A DNA stretch of 64,000 nt, taken from Burkholderia mayonis. GTDB taxonomy: Bacteria > Pseudomonadota > Gammaproteobacteria > Burkholderiales > Burkholderiaceae. Under the pieces are notes generated by a model that saw nothing but the letters and a program-made list of their open reading frames with translations, was not told the DNA's origin and searched no databases. Made by a program: the position numbers and the translations under genes. The stretch is taken from the NCBI RefSeq assembly GCF_001523745.2, contig NZ_CP013386.1:1302001-1366000 (forward strand), read 5' to 3'. Positions 49,523 to 58,907 of the stretch are shown here, in pieces (positions within the stretch are counted from its first letter, which is position 1; every line of letters begins with the position of its first letter).

Positions 49523-49541
49523 GAGGGCGCGATGCGCCCTC
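49523..49541 (-). terminator. terminator-like stem after narK2
   Basis: GAGGGCGC / GCGCCCTC with a GAT loop, about 87 bases after the narK2 stop on the - strand, followed by TAGTTCTTTC. It would separate narK1K2 from narG. Confidence 0.6.
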
Positions 49542-49627
49542 GTGAAATGCGGGTTGGATGCAGCCACGCGAATGCGGCCGCGTGTCGCAGCGCGCCGCAT
49601 CCGGAAACGGTCGGCGTCAGCGCGCGT

Positions 49628-51013
49628 TCAGCACGGCATCGACGCGTTGCGGCGCGCGTAGAACCACCACGTGATCGCGACGCACGACACGTAGAACACG
49701 ATGAAGCACGCGAGCGCGGGCACGGCCGAACCTGTCATGTCGAGCGACGTGCCGAAGCTCTTCGGAATGAAGAAGCCGCCGTATGCGCCGATCGCGCCCG
49801 AGAAGCCGAGCACCGCGGCCGATTCCTTGCCGGCGTCGAGGAGCGCCTGCTTCTGCGCGGCTTCGTCCTGGCCCTGCGCGGCGCGCTGCCGCTCGGTCAG
49901 GAAGATCACCGGGATCATCCGGAACGTCGAGCCATTGCCGATGCCCGTCAGCGCGAACAGCACGATGAACATCGAGAGGAAGCCCGCGAAGTTGCCCGCG
50001 TCGCCGTCCGCCGGCAGGAACGCGATGACGCCCGCGACCGCCGCGATCATCGCGGCGAACGTCCAGAACGTGACGCGCGCGCCGCCGATCCGGTCGGACA
50101 CCCAGCCGCCGACGGGCCGCATCAGCGCGCCAGCGAGCGGGCCGATGAACGCGTAGGCGGTCGGGTTCACGTTCGGGAAGAGCGCCTTCGTGAGGAGCGC
50201 GAAGCCGGCGGAGAAGCCGATGAACGAGCCGAAGGTGCCGACGTACAGCCAGCACATCAGCCAGTTGTGCAGCCGGCGGAAGATCACCGCCTGCTCGGCG
50301 AACGACGCCTTCGCGTCGGCGATGTCGTTCATCCCGAACCACGCGGCGAGCGTCGCGACGACGATGAACGGCACCCACACGAAGCCCGCGTTCTGCAACC
50401 ACAGGTTCGTCGTCGTGCCGTGCGCGACAGCGGTTTGCGGATCGCCTGCGAGCGCGCCGAAGATGCCGGCCGAAATCACGAGCGGCGTGACGAACTGCAC
50501 GACCGACACGCCGAGGTTGCCGATCCCCGCGTTGAGCCCGGTCGCGAGCCCCTTTTTCGCCTTCGGGAAGAAGAAGCTGATGTTCGCCATCGACGAACTG
50601 AAGTTCGCGCCGCCGAAGCCGCACAGAAGCGCGAGGATGAGGAGCGTCGGATAGCCCGTGCCCGGATCGCGCAGCGCGAAGCCCATCCCGAGCGCAGGGA
50701 TCAGGAGGGTCGCGGTCGAGATCGCGGTGAAGCGGCGGCCGCCGAAGATCGGCACGAGAAAGGAGTAGAAGATGCGCAGCGTCGCGCCCGAGAGCGCGGG
50801 CAGCGCGGTGAGCCAGAACAGCTGGTTCTTGCCGAAGTGAAAGCCCGCGCGATCGAGATTGACGACGACGACGCTCCACAGCGACCAGACGACGAACGCG
50901 AGCATCAGCGCGGGAATCGAGATCGCGAGGTTGCGCCACGCGACGGGGCGCCCCTTGGCTTGCCAGAAGGCCGGGTTTTCGGGATCCCAGCGCACGAGTA
51001 GAGAAGTGGACAT
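49628..51013 (-). CDS. narK2: nitrate/nitrite transporter, NarK2 type
   Basis: A 461-residue MFS transporter of the nitrate/nitrite porter family, with about 12 hydrophobic segments. FSSSMANISFFFPKAKKGLATGLNAGIGNLGVS contains the nitrate signature (about residues 150-182), and a second GFSGAIGAYGGFFIP lies near the C-terminus. NarK2-type carriers exchange nitrate for nitrite. It is 41 bases downstream of narK1, on the same strand, and precedes narG. The longer upstream frame is rejected. Confidence 0.93.
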   Translation of the reverse strand: MSTSLLVRWDPENPAFWQAKGRPVAWRNLAISIPALMLAFVVWSLWSVVVVNLDRAGFHFGKNQLFWLTALPALSGATLRIFYSFLVPIFGGRRFTAISTATLLIPALGMGFALRDPGTGYPTLLILALLCGFGGANFSSSMANISFFFPKAKKGLATGLNAGIGNLGVSVVQFVTPLVISAGIFGALAGDPQTAVAHGTTTNLWLQNAGFVWVPFIVVATLAAWFGMNDIADAKASFAEQAVIFRRLHNWLMCWLYVGTFGSFIGFSAGFALLTKALFPNVNPTAYAFIGPLAGALMRPVGGWVSDRIGGARVTFWTFAAMIAAVAGVIAFLPADGDAGNFAGFLSMFIVLFALTGIGNGSTFRMIPVIFLTERQRAAQGQDEAAQKQALLDAGKESAAVLGFSGAIGAYGGFFIPKSFGTSLDMTGSAVPALACFIVFYVSCVAITWWFYARRNASMPC

Positions 51014-51054
51014 GATCGAATCCGTTGAGTGAACGAAGGTGACGAAGAAGGCGC

Positions 51055-52335
51055 TCACGCGGAGCGGGCGGCGAGCACGCGCTGGTCGTGCGCCGCACGC
51101 TCGGCGCGGAAGCTGAAGTACATCCAGACGAGGCTCACGCTGACGGCGCCGTAGAGCAGCATGAAGCAGGTCGAGCGAACGCCCGTCAGGTCGACCAGCG
51201 CGCCGAACAGGATCGGCAGCGCGAAGCCGGCGAGGCCGCCCGCGAGGCCGACGACGCCCGACACCGCGCCGATGTCGTCCGGGAACTCGTCGGCGATGAA
51301 CTTGAAGACCGACGCCTTGCCGACCGCCATCGCGATGCCGACCGCGAACAGCAGCACGGTGAACGCGACGGGCGTGTGGCCGAGATGGAAGCCGAGCGGG
51401 CCGTGCGCCGCATGGATCGTGAAGTCGGTCGGCGGGTAGCTGAGGATGAAGAACGTGACCCAGCAGACCCACATCACCCACCACGTGGTGCGATAGGCGC
51501 CGTAGCGGTCGGACAGCCAGCCGCCGATCGCGCGGAGCACGCCGCCCGGCAGCGAGAAGCACGCGGCGAGGAACGCGGCCGACTGGATGCCGAAGCCGTA
51601 TTCGCCGACGTAGTATTGCGTGAGCCAAAGCGACAGCCCGACGTAGCCGCCGAACACGACCGAGTAGTACTGCGAGTAGCGCCACACACGCGGATTCTTC
51701 AGCACGCGCAGCTGCGCGCGCAGCGACGTCGCGTTCGTCGAGCGGTGCGCGGGATCGGTCGCGGAGAACACCCAGAAGAGGAGCGCCATCACGAGCATCG
51801 CGATCGAATAGACACGCGGCACGATGGTCCACGTGCCCGCCGCCGCGATGAGCGCGGGCGCGACGAACTTGTTGACGGCGGCGCCCGAGTTGCCGGCGCC
51901 GAACACGCCCATCGCGAGGCCCTGGCGCGCCTTCGGGAACCAGCGCGCGACGTACGGCGTGCCGACCGAGAACGAGCCGCCCGCGAGCCCGACGAAGAGG
52001 CCGAGCACGAGGAACTGCCAGAGCTGGGTCGCATACGAGATCAGCCAGATCGGCACGACGGTGACGAGCATCAGGATGAAGAACACGATGCGGCCGCCGT
52101 AGCGGTCGGTCCAGATGCCGAGCGGCACGCGGATCAGCGATCCGGTGAGCACTGGCATCGCGGCGACGAGGCCAAATTCGGTGTCGTTCAGGCCGAGGGT
52201 CTTCTTGAGCGGAATGCCGAGGATCGCGAACATCATCCAGACGGCGAAGCACAGCGTGAATGCGATCGTGCTCGATGCGAGCACGGGCATCGCGCGCTTG
52301 TCGAGCGATGCGGGAGGAGCGGAGGTTGCAGCCAT
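51055..52335 (-). CDS. narK1: nitrate transporter, NarK1 type
   Basis: A 426-residue MFS nitrate porter, the shorter NarK1 type that in paired systems acts as a nitrate/proton symporter. MPVLASSTIAFTLCFAVWMMFAILG is the first segment. RVPLGIWTDRYGGR is the MFS loop motif, and MGVFGAGNSGAAVNKF resembles the nitrate signature. It is the first gene of the narK1K2 pair and probably of the nar transcript. Confidence 0.93.
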   Translation of the reverse strand: MAATSAPPASLDKRAMPVLASSTIAFTLCFAVWMMFAILGIPLKKTLGLNDTEFGLVAAMPVLTGSLIRVPLGIWTDRYGGRIVFFILMLVTVVPIWLISYATQLWQFLVLGLFVGLAGGSFSVGTPYVARWFPKARQGLAMGVFGAGNSGAAVNKFVAPALIAAAGTWTIVPRVYSIAMLVMALLFWVFSATDPAHRSTNATSLRAQLRVLKNPRVWRYSQYYSVVFGGYVGLSLWLTQYYVGEYGFGIQSAAFLAACFSLPGGVLRAIGGWLSDRYGAYRTTWWVMWVCWVTFFILSYPPTDFTIHAAHGPLGFHLGHTPVAFTVLLFAVGIAMAVGKASVFKFIADEFPDDIGAVSGVVGLAGGLAGFALPILFGALVDLTGVRSTCFMLLYGAVSVSLVWMYFSFRAERAAHDQRVLAARSA

Positions 52336-52385
52336 GATGATTCTCTCGAGACGAGGAGGAGCGTCTCAAGAGTAGGGATGCGCGA

Positions 52386-52450
52386 TGCGCTTGCCTATTC
52401 GCCGGGAGAACGGGCGCGCCTGCGTCGCTGGGTCGACCGGACTAGTTCGA
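52386..52450 (-). promoter_or_regulatory. narK1 upstream region with the shared nar motifs
   Basis: On the + strand: TGCGCTTGC (52386-52394), ATTCGCCG (52397-52404) and ACTAGTTCGA (52441-52450). This is the same order as before narG (49455-49514) with slightly different spacing. Confidence 0.55.
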
Positions 52451-52474
52451 TCGGCGGGGGCGCGGCGGCATGTG

Positions 52475-52484
52475 TGACAATTGT
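52475..52484. promoter_or_regulatory. TGACAATTGT upstream of narK1
   Basis: The same ten bases as in the palindrome before narX (42547-42556). It lies about 140 bases before the narK1 ATG. Confidence 0.4.
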
Positions 52485-52538
52485 TTGAAATAAGATTTGA
52501 CGCGTCCGCTTAAAACCCATATACTTTTATTTCTTTGA

Positions 52539-52615
<77 letters not shown>

Positions 52616-52659
52616 AATTCGGCGATGTCCACGCGCAAATGACCGATGCGCGAGTCGTC

Positions 52660-52697
52660 AAAACAAAAACCCGGCTTTCGAGCCGGGTTTTTGTTTT
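52660..52697 (+). terminator. Rho-independent terminator of tRNA-fMet
   Basis: Seventeen-base perfect arms beginning AAAACAAAAACCCGGCT with a TTCG loop and a T-rich end. It is strong and could work on both strands. Confidence 0.93.
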
Positions 52698-52959
52698 TCC
52701 GCGGCCGGTTTCGCCTCTCGCACATCGCGTCTTTCGATGTCGAACGGGCGGTGCGTCATCTCGTCGGGTTCTCGTTGCCCAGCAAGCGATGCACTCGGAT
52801 CGGCGCATGGCCCCCGACTTTCTCTGCATCGGACTCTTGCGCGCTGTCACAACGTTGTTGCGTGCCCGAAGCATCGCGGACATCGTATTCAAAGCGGCGC
52901 GGTCTGCGCCCCGGCGCATGCGCGGTGCGCAATGACGCACCGCGCAGTTGAAACGCGCA

Positions 52960-52975
52960 CTGTGTTTTTGTACAG
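52960..52975 (+). promoter_or_regulatory. LexA (SOS) box of dinB
   Basis: CTGTGTTTTTGTACAG matches CTGT-N8-ACAG exactly. It overlaps a likely -10 (TACAGTAT) and lies just before the dinB start, implying induction by DNA damage. Confidence 0.88.
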
Positions 52976-52985
52976 TATCGGCACC

Positions 52986-54146
52986 TTGGACAAGCCGACG
53001 CCTTCCTCCGACACGCTTCCGCCGCCTTCGGGCGACGCGGCTCCGTTCGCGCGCAAGATCATCCATTGCGATTGCGACTGCTTCTACGCGTCGGTCGAGA
53101 TGCGCGACGATCCGTCGCTGCGCGGCCGCCCGCTCGCGGTCGGTGGCCGGCCCGACCAGCGCGGCGTGATCGCGACCTGCAACTACGAGGCGCGCCGCTA
53201 TGGCGTGCATTCGGCGATGTCGTCGGCGCTCGCGATGCGCAAGTGTCCCGAGCTGCTGATCCTGCCGCCCGCGATGGACAAGTACCGCGCGGCGTCGCGG
53301 CTCATCATGGCGATCTATCGCGACTACACGCCCGACGTCGAGCCGCTGTCGCTCGACGAGGCGTATCTCGACGTGAGCCGCGCGACGCGCTGCCAGGGCA
53401 GCGGCACGCTGATCGCGCGCGAGATCCGCGAGCGCGTGCGCGATACGGTGGGCGTCACGGTGTCGGCGGGCGTCGCGCCGAACAAGTTCATCGCGAAGAT
53501 CGCGTCGGACTGGAACAAGCCCGACGGTCTCTTCGTCGTGCGGCCGCACGAGGTCGACGCGTTCGTCGCCGCGCTGCCCGTGCGCAAGCTGCACGGCGTC
53601 GGCAAGGTGACGGCCGCGCGGCTCGACAAGCTCGGCATCCGCACGTGCGACGAGCTGCGCGGCTGGTCGCTGTTTGATCTGCATCACGAATTCGGCGCGT
53701 TCGGCCGGCGGCTCTACGAGCTCGCGCGCGGCATCGACGAGCGGCCAGTGCGCGCGGACCAGGAGCGCAAGTCGGTGAGCGTCGAGACGACCTACGTCCG
53801 GGATCTCGACACGCTCGACCAATGCGCGGCCGAGATCCGGCGATTGACGGTGCTGCTCGACGCGCGGATCGCGCGGGCAGGGGCGGTGCGCTCGATCAGG
53901 AAGCTGTATGTGAAGATCCGCTTCGCGGATTTTCAGCGCACGACGGTCGAATGTGTCGCCGACGCGACCGATGCCGAGACGGCGGTCGCGCTGCTCGCGA
54001 AAGGGCTGGTGCGCCGCAAGCAGCCGGTGCGGCTGTTGGGCGTCGGCGTGCGGATCGACGAGGACACGGCCGAGCGGCATGGGCAGATCGCGCTCTTCGA
54101 TGACGAAGACGACGACGGCGAAAACGACACGTCGTCCGGCGCGTGA
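52986..54146 (+). CDS. dinB: DNA polymerase IV (Y-family translesion polymerase)
   Basis: An error-prone polymerase that copies past damaged bases. The palm carries HCDCDCFYASVEMRDDP and SLDEAYLDVS with the catalytic acids, then GVAPNKFIAKIASDWNKPDG; the thumb and little-finger domains follow (LHGVGKVTAARL). The frame opens at 52737 and ATG 52932 is available, but the LexA box at 52960-52975 lies inside that part. A TTG at 52986 (386 residues) is therefore preferred; ATG 52932 would give 404. The acidic C-terminus may hold the clamp-binding motif (QIALFDD). Confidence 0.9.
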   Translation: MDKPTPSSDTLPPPSGDAAPFARKIIHCDCDCFYASVEMRDDPSLRGRPLAVGGRPDQRGVIATCNYEARRYGVHSAMSSALAMRKCPELLILPPAMDKYRAASRLIMAIYRDYTPDVEPLSLDEAYLDVSRATRCQGSGTLIAREIRERVRDTVGVTVSAGVAPNKFIAKIASDWNKPDGLFVVRPHEVDAFVAALPVRKLHGVGKVTAARLDKLGIRTCDELRGWSLFDLHHEFGAFGRRLYELARGIDERPVRADQERKSVSVETTYVRDLDTLDQCAAEIRRLTVLLDARIARAGAVRSIRKLYVKIRFADFQRTTVECVADATDAETAVALLAKGLVRRKQPVRLLGVGVRIDEDTAERHGQIALFDDEDDDGENDTSSGA

Positions 54147-54191
54147 TCGCTCGACGGGCGCGCGCCGCATGAACAAGAGCGGGCGACAAAA

Positions 54192-54221
54192 AACGGCAGC
54201 CCGCCGATGCGGGTTGCCGTT
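54192..54221. terminator. bidirectional terminator between dinB and prlC
   Basis: Thirteen-base arms AACGGCAGCCCGC / GCGGGTTGCCGTT (one G-T pair) with a CGAT loop; A run on one side, T-rich on the other. The genes converge here. Confidence 0.85.
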
Positions 54222-54305
54222 CGTTTCGACTGACGGAGGCTCGATGGGACGCCGCAGCCGGCGGCTCGTGCGACCGTCGGGCTCGCGCGTGCCGCGCCGA
54301 GAGCG

Positions 54306-56450
<2,145 letters not shown>

Positions 56451-57126
56451 AGTGTTCCCTGGCGGTTTCGGATTCGGGTTGAGCGGAAGACGAGCGGCGC
56501 GAGGCGCCGGCCGTCGAGTCATGTCGACATTATTGGGGCGCATGGCGCGCTTTCCAATCGATAGTTTCTAACGAAGCGATTGGGGCGGGAACGCAGGGCG
56601 GCGATGGGTGACCGAGCGTACGCAGCGGGGGAAGCCGGATGGCGCGCGCGGGCGGCGCGTCGAAGCGGGCGTGCGCGAGGCCGTTCGATTCGCGCAGGCG
56701 GCGTGCGCGCGGCGTGCGACGCGCGAGATGCGCCATTGCGCCTCTTCTTCGGGCCGTCGGAAGGCCGCGCGGTGCGCCGCGGGTGCCACGAGAGAAGGAG
56801 GCCGCCGCATGCGTAGCGGCACTGGGGGCGCGGCCATTGCGTACAGGGCAGCGGCGAACGTATGCGGGGCTGAGCGGCGATGGCAGGATGCGGCGCCGAC
56901 GGCGTCCGGGCGCTGGCGCATCGCGCGACCGGCGCCGCATGGCGGCCAGCTGCCGTCAGCGGGCAACACCGTGGGCGCCAACGGCAGTCAGCGCCTGCCA
57001 TCGCCCGCTGATCGCTACTGCGCCCGGGCTACGCGCGGGGGCCGCCGAGCCGTCCGCGCACGGGAATCGAATCGCCGATCGAAGCCGATCGGCGCGTGCG
57101 CCGCGAGATTCCCGGCGCGTTCGCCG
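56451..57126 (-). other. 676 bp between folD and prlC
   Basis: No gene supported; open frames are arginine-rich shadows. A CGCCGATCG/CGATCGGCG stem at 57073-57094 probably ends the folD transcript. The prlC promoter should lie near 56460-56600 but was not defined. Confidence 0.5.
57073..57094 (-). terminator. stem after folD
   Basis: Nine-base perfect arms CGCCGATCG / CGATCGGCG with an AAGC loop, 33 bases beyond the folD stop. No T tract. Confidence 0.55.
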
Positions 57127-57984
57127 TCAGGACGCCGCAGCGGCGCGCTCGGCGGCTTCGATCGTGTTGACGAGCAGCATCGTGATCGTCATCGGGCCGA
57201 CGCCGCCCGGTACCGGCGTGATGTGGCCCGCGACTTCCGAGACGCCGGCGAAGTCGACGTCGCCGCACAGCTTGCCTTCGTCGTTGCGGTTCATCCCGAC
57301 GTCGATCACCGTCGCGCCCGGCTTCACCATGTCGGCGGTCAGCACGTTGCGCTTGCCGACCGCCGCGACGACGACGTCCGCGTTGCGCGTATGTGCGGCG
57401 AGGTCGCGCGTCTTGCTGTGGCAGATCGTGACGGTCGCGCCCGCTTCGAGGAGCAGGAGCGCCATCGGCTTGCCGACGATGTTCGAGCGGCCGATCACGA
57501 CCGCGTTCGCGCCTTGCAGCGGGATCTCGTGCGCTTCGAGCATCTTCATCACGCCGTACGGCGTGCACGGGCGGAAGAGCGGCTTGCCCGTCATCAGCGC
57601 GCCGGCGTTCGCGACGTGGAAGCCGTCGACGTCCTTCTCGGGCGCGATCGCCTCGATCACCTTGTGGCTGTCGATATGCGCGGGCAGCGGCAGTTGCACG
57701 AGGATGCCGTGGATCTTCGGATCACGGTTCAGCTCGTCGATGCGCGCGAGGAGTTCGGGCTCGGAGAGCGTCGCCGGATAGCGGTCCTTCAGCGAGAAGA
57801 AGCCGTTGTCTTCGCACGCCTTGATCTTGTTGCGCACGTAGACTTCGCTCGCCGGGTTGTCGCCGACGAGGATCACCGCGAGACCCGGCCGGTGGCCGCA
57901 CGCGGCGAGCGCGGCGGCGCGTGCGGCCGCGTGCGCGCGCAGGGTCTTCGAAAGGGCGTTGCCGTCGATCAGGGTGGCTGTCAT
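57127..57984 (-). CDS. folD: bifunctional methylenetetrahydrofolate dehydrogenase/cyclohydrolase
   Basis: Interconverts 5,10-methylene- and 10-formyl-tetrahydrofolate with NADP+, feeding purine and formyl-Met-tRNA synthesis. The 285-residue product has [15 protein letters not shown] with the catalytic lysine, [39 protein letters not shown] (NADP-binding) and [16 protein letters not shown]. All are FolD signatures. Complete, single gene; no obvious partner nearby. Confidence 0.97.
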   Translation of the reverse strand: MTATLIDGNALSKTLRAHAAARAAALAACGHRPGLAVILVGDNPASEVYVRNKIKACEDNGFFSLKDRYPATLSEPELLARIDELNRDPKIHGILVQLPLPAHIDSHKVIEAIAPEKDVDGFHVANAGALMTGKPLFRPCTPYGVMKMLEAHEIPLQGANAVVIGRSNIVGKPMALLLLEAGATVTICHSKTRDLAAHTRNADVVVAAVGKRNVLTADMVKPGATVIDVGMNRNDEGKLCGDVDFAGVSEVAGHITPVPGGVGPMTITMLLVNTIEAAERAAAAS

Positions 57985-58208
57985 GGTGGGAATTCGCTTG
58001 GCAAGGTTGGGTATGCGGGCGTGCGGCGCCAGGTTGCGCTGCAGCGAAGCATCGAATTATACCGCCCGCCCGCCGTCACCCGACACCGACCGGGTCGATT
58101 TGCGCCATGCGCGGCGTGCGATGCGGGAGAAAAACAGGGACGGCGTGCGCCGCAAGCGGGAGGATGGGGGAGCGGGAACCGGATGGATCACGCGGGATGC
58201 CGCGCCGC

Positions 58209-58242
58209 AAAAAAGCCGCTGCTCGCCCGGCGTGCGCCGGGC
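58209..58242 (-). terminator. terminator after the FixJ-like gene
   Basis: On the - strand GCCCGGCG-CA-CGCCGGGC is followed by GAGCAGCGGC and TTTTTT. It lies 27 bases after the stop. Confidence 0.75.
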
Positions 58243-58268
58243 GGGAGAGTGGGACGCGGCGCGGCGTG

Positions 58269-58907
58269 TTACGCCTGCTTCTTCGACAGCGCGAGCCGCA
58301 GCAGATCGGCGACCGTGTTGACGTTGAGCTTTTCCATGATGTTCGCGCGGTGCGCCTCGACCGTCTTGATGCTGATCCCGAGATCGTCGGCGATCTGCTT
58401 GTTCAGGCGGCCCGCGATGATTCGCTCGAGCACCTGCTGCTCGCGCGCCGTCAGCTTCGACAGGCGCTCGCTCGCCGCGCGCTGCTCCTGGACGCTCTTG
58501 CTCTCGCTGCGCGCCTTGTCGAGCATGCGCTCGACGAGCTTGCGCAGTTCGGCTTCGTCGAACGGCTTCTCGATGAAATCCATCGCGCCTTTCTTCATCG
58601 TCGACACGGCCATCGGCACGTCGCCGTGGCCCGTCACGAAAATGATCGGCAGCGCCGCATTCTCGGCGATCAGGCGCTCCTGCAGCTCGAGGCCGCTCAT
58701 CCCGGACATCCGGACGTCGAGGATCAGGCACGCGATCTGTCCTGCCTGCTGCGCGGGCTGGTAGGCATCGAGGAACTGCTCGGCGCTCGAAAAGCACTGC
58801 ACGCGATAGCCGTTTGCCTCCAGCAGCCAGCGCAGCGAGTCGCGCACGGCCTCGTCGTCGTCGACGACAAAGACGGTTTCCTGAGAGGTGGTGACAGGGC
58901 TATTCAT
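58269..58907 (-). CDS. FixJ-family response regulator
   Basis: A 212-residue regulator. Receiver domain at about 10-125 with phospho-acceptor Asp64 in LILDVRMSGMSG and the conserved KP in FIEKPFDEAEL. A LuxR/FixJ helix-turn-helix lies at about 148-208 (LSKLTAREQQVLERII, KTVEAHRANIMEKL). It overlaps the upstream kinase gene by 4 bases (ATGA), so it is that kinase's partner. Targets are unknown. Confidence 0.93.
   Translation of the reverse strand: MNSPVTTSQETVFVVDDDEAVRDSLRWLLEANGYRVQCFSSAEQFLDAYQPAQQAGQIACLILDVRMSGMSGLELQERLIAENAALPIIFVTGHGDVPMAVSTMKKGAMDFIEKPFDEAELRKLVERMLDKARSESKSVQEQRAASERLSKLTAREQQVLERIIAGRLNKQIADDLGISIKTVEAHRANIMEKLNVNTVADLLRLALSKKQA

Larger units (their letters stand above)
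49372..49627 (-). promoter_or_regulatory. narG upstream region sharing motifs with the narK1 region
   Basis: 256 bases between narK2 and narG. On the + strand it holds TGCGCTTGC (49455-49463), ATTCGCCG (49470-49477) and ACTAGTTCGA (49505-49514), the same three words in the same order as upstream of narK1. On the - strand GTAATCTC near 49441-49449 could be the -10. No TTGAT-N4-ATCAA box was found by eye. Confidence 0.55.
52616..52985 (+). other. stretch between tRNA-fMet and dinB
   Basis: Holds the tRNA terminator at 52660-52697 and the dinB LexA box at 52960-52975. Overlapping open frames in between are not supported as genes. Confidence 0.6.

Noticed and set aside
49372..52538. Canonical FNR/Anr boxes upstream of narG and narK1
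   Set aside because: No TTGAT-N4-ATCAA-like sequence was found by eye on either strand. A weight-matrix scan is needed before concluding absence.
56451..57126. Genes in the folD-prlC gap
   Set aside because: Open frames in all directions are arginine-rich and mutually overlapping, with no start signals or domains.
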